Shown: positions 6,314 through 6,830 of the stretch, piece by piece | Position numbering within the stretch: position 1 is the stretch's first letter | Layout: each line of letters opens with the position of its first letter | Source: Flavobacteriales bacterium | Lineage (GTDB): Bacteria; Bacteroidota; Bacteroidia; Flavobacteriales_D; Cryomorphaceae | Assembly: GCA_020200995.1 (NCBI GenBank) | Contig: JAIVHQ010000051.1 | Coordinates: forward strand, 1 to 6,830 | Length of the DNA: 6,830 bases | Reading direction: 5' to 3' | Position numbers and translations under genes: made by a program | The notes under the pieces: model-generated | Seen by the model: the letters and a program-made list of their open reading frames with translations, nothing else | Told to the model about the DNA's origin: nothing | The model's database searches: none

Positions 6314-6830
6314 TAGACCCCTTATCCAATCAATACATCAACTGGACCGACGGAATGAAAATTTCGAGTGTCCACCTTCACAAGCTTCAGCACGTTATCG
6401 AGGAGAAGGTCAAAGACTGCACAGCGCTGTCTGAAGGGCGGGATCTCTATGGTATTTTGCCTTTTGGAAATGACGGAAGAAAGCCGCTTGAATTTATGCT
6501 GCGCGTGGAAGGCCAAAGCACTGTGGTGGTCGAAGTGGTGCAGTGCAGGGGGCTTTCTCCCGCAGGCGACCGCATTGAAGTACTCACGGGTGCAGCCCAC
6601 GAGGGACGGACTTCCCTACAGGCCAAAATCGAACACGATAAGGCGGGTCTGATTAATATTTCGGCACTCTATGTAGCGATTCGCTGCTCGGGCAAGGAAA
6701 TGCAGCCATTCGGATTGCCCGATTCGGGAGAGTCGCCGGCACGGTTGCCGTATGCATCTCCTGTATTGAAAATCGAGTTGATTCCCGCTGACTCAGATCC
6801 CAACCTGTACCGAAACAGCCTCATCATAGG
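6310..6830 (+). CDS. tssK: TssK, T6SS baseplate-membrane adaptor (N-terminal part, cut by window edge)
   Basis: The frame opens at ATG 6310, overlapping the tssN stop as ATGA, and stays open to the right edge: 173 codons plus two bases, with no stop. TssK forms trimers that link baseplate wedges to the membrane complex. The N-terminal NWTDGMKISSVHLHK (residues 11-25) matches the opening signature of TssK, where proteobacterial members have W-x-E-G-M followed by P-x-H-F-Q. Here Asp14-Gly15-Met16 and His22 occupy those places. The rest of the visible part is strand-rich (FMLRVEG, TVVVEVVQ, ALYVAIRCSG), fitting the N-terminal beta-sandwich shoulder domain, with ESPARLPYASPVLKIELIP near 141-159. 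The C-terminal domain that meets the membrane complex is not in view. Its position directly after tssN fits the two proteins touching. The family is diverged in Bacteroidota, so confidence is good but not full. Confidence 0.82.
   Translation, partial: MIDPLSNQYINWTDGMKISSVHLHKLQHVIEEKVKDCTALSEGRDLYGILPFGNDGRKPLEFMLRVEGQSTVVVEVVQCRGLSPAGDRIEVLTGAAHEGRTSLQAKIEHDKAGLINISALYVAIRCSGKEMQPFGLPDSGESPARLPYASPVLKIELIPADSDPNLYRNSLII

Noticed and set aside
1..6830. Effector, immunity or defence genes, or a new system hidden between the T6SS genes
   Set aside because: Coding regions fill the window with gaps of at most 14 bases, and each protein fits a known T6SS component. No toxin domain, immunity-like small gene, transposon end, tRNA or CRISPR repeat was seen on either strand.

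Overview
This window is an uninterrupted piece of a type VI secretion system (T6SS) structural operon of the Bacteroidota kind (subtype iii). The lineage call rests on the proteins. There is a TssN-type multi-spanning membrane protein between the baseplate genes, a diverged TssG and TssK, a TssC C-terminus of the Bacteroidota form, and no TssJ, TssL or TssM in view. Base composition is close to balanced, and all but one of the gene starts lack a Shine-Dalgarno motif, which also fits Bacteroidota. I cannot place it to family or genus.

All seven genes read on the + strand, and no gap exceeds 14 bases. In order they are: the 3' end of tssC (contractile sheath, 1-329); vgrG/tssI (spike, 344-2179); tssE (gp25-like baseplate/sheath initiator, 2188-2637); tssF (baseplate wedge, 2645-4453); tssG (baseplate wedge, 4446-5393); tssN (inner-membrane component, 5390-6313); and the 5' part of tssK (baseplate-to-membrane adaptor, 6310 to the window edge). 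The junctions tighten downstream: gaps of 14, 8 and 7 bases, then overlaps of 8, 4 and 4 bases. This implies one transcript with translational coupling from tssF onward. I see no promoter, terminator, RNA gene, insertion sequence or CRISPR.

The products form one machine. TssE, TssF, TssG and TssK build the baseplate around the VgrG spike. The TssC-containing sheath polymerises from TssE around an Hcp tube, whose gene is not in this window. TssN, with other lineage-specific membrane proteins not seen here, stands in for the missing TssJLM complex. The VgrG has no C-terminal toxin domain, and no effector or immunity gene is present, so cargo must be encoded elsewhere.

I do not see a wholly undescribed system. 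The points most worth a second look are a lysine-rich N-terminal tail on TssN made of three 12-residue repeats, an EKR version of the TssE EPR motif, the octad register of the VgrG spike, and a lone strong Shine-Dalgarno-like sequence ahead of tssG.
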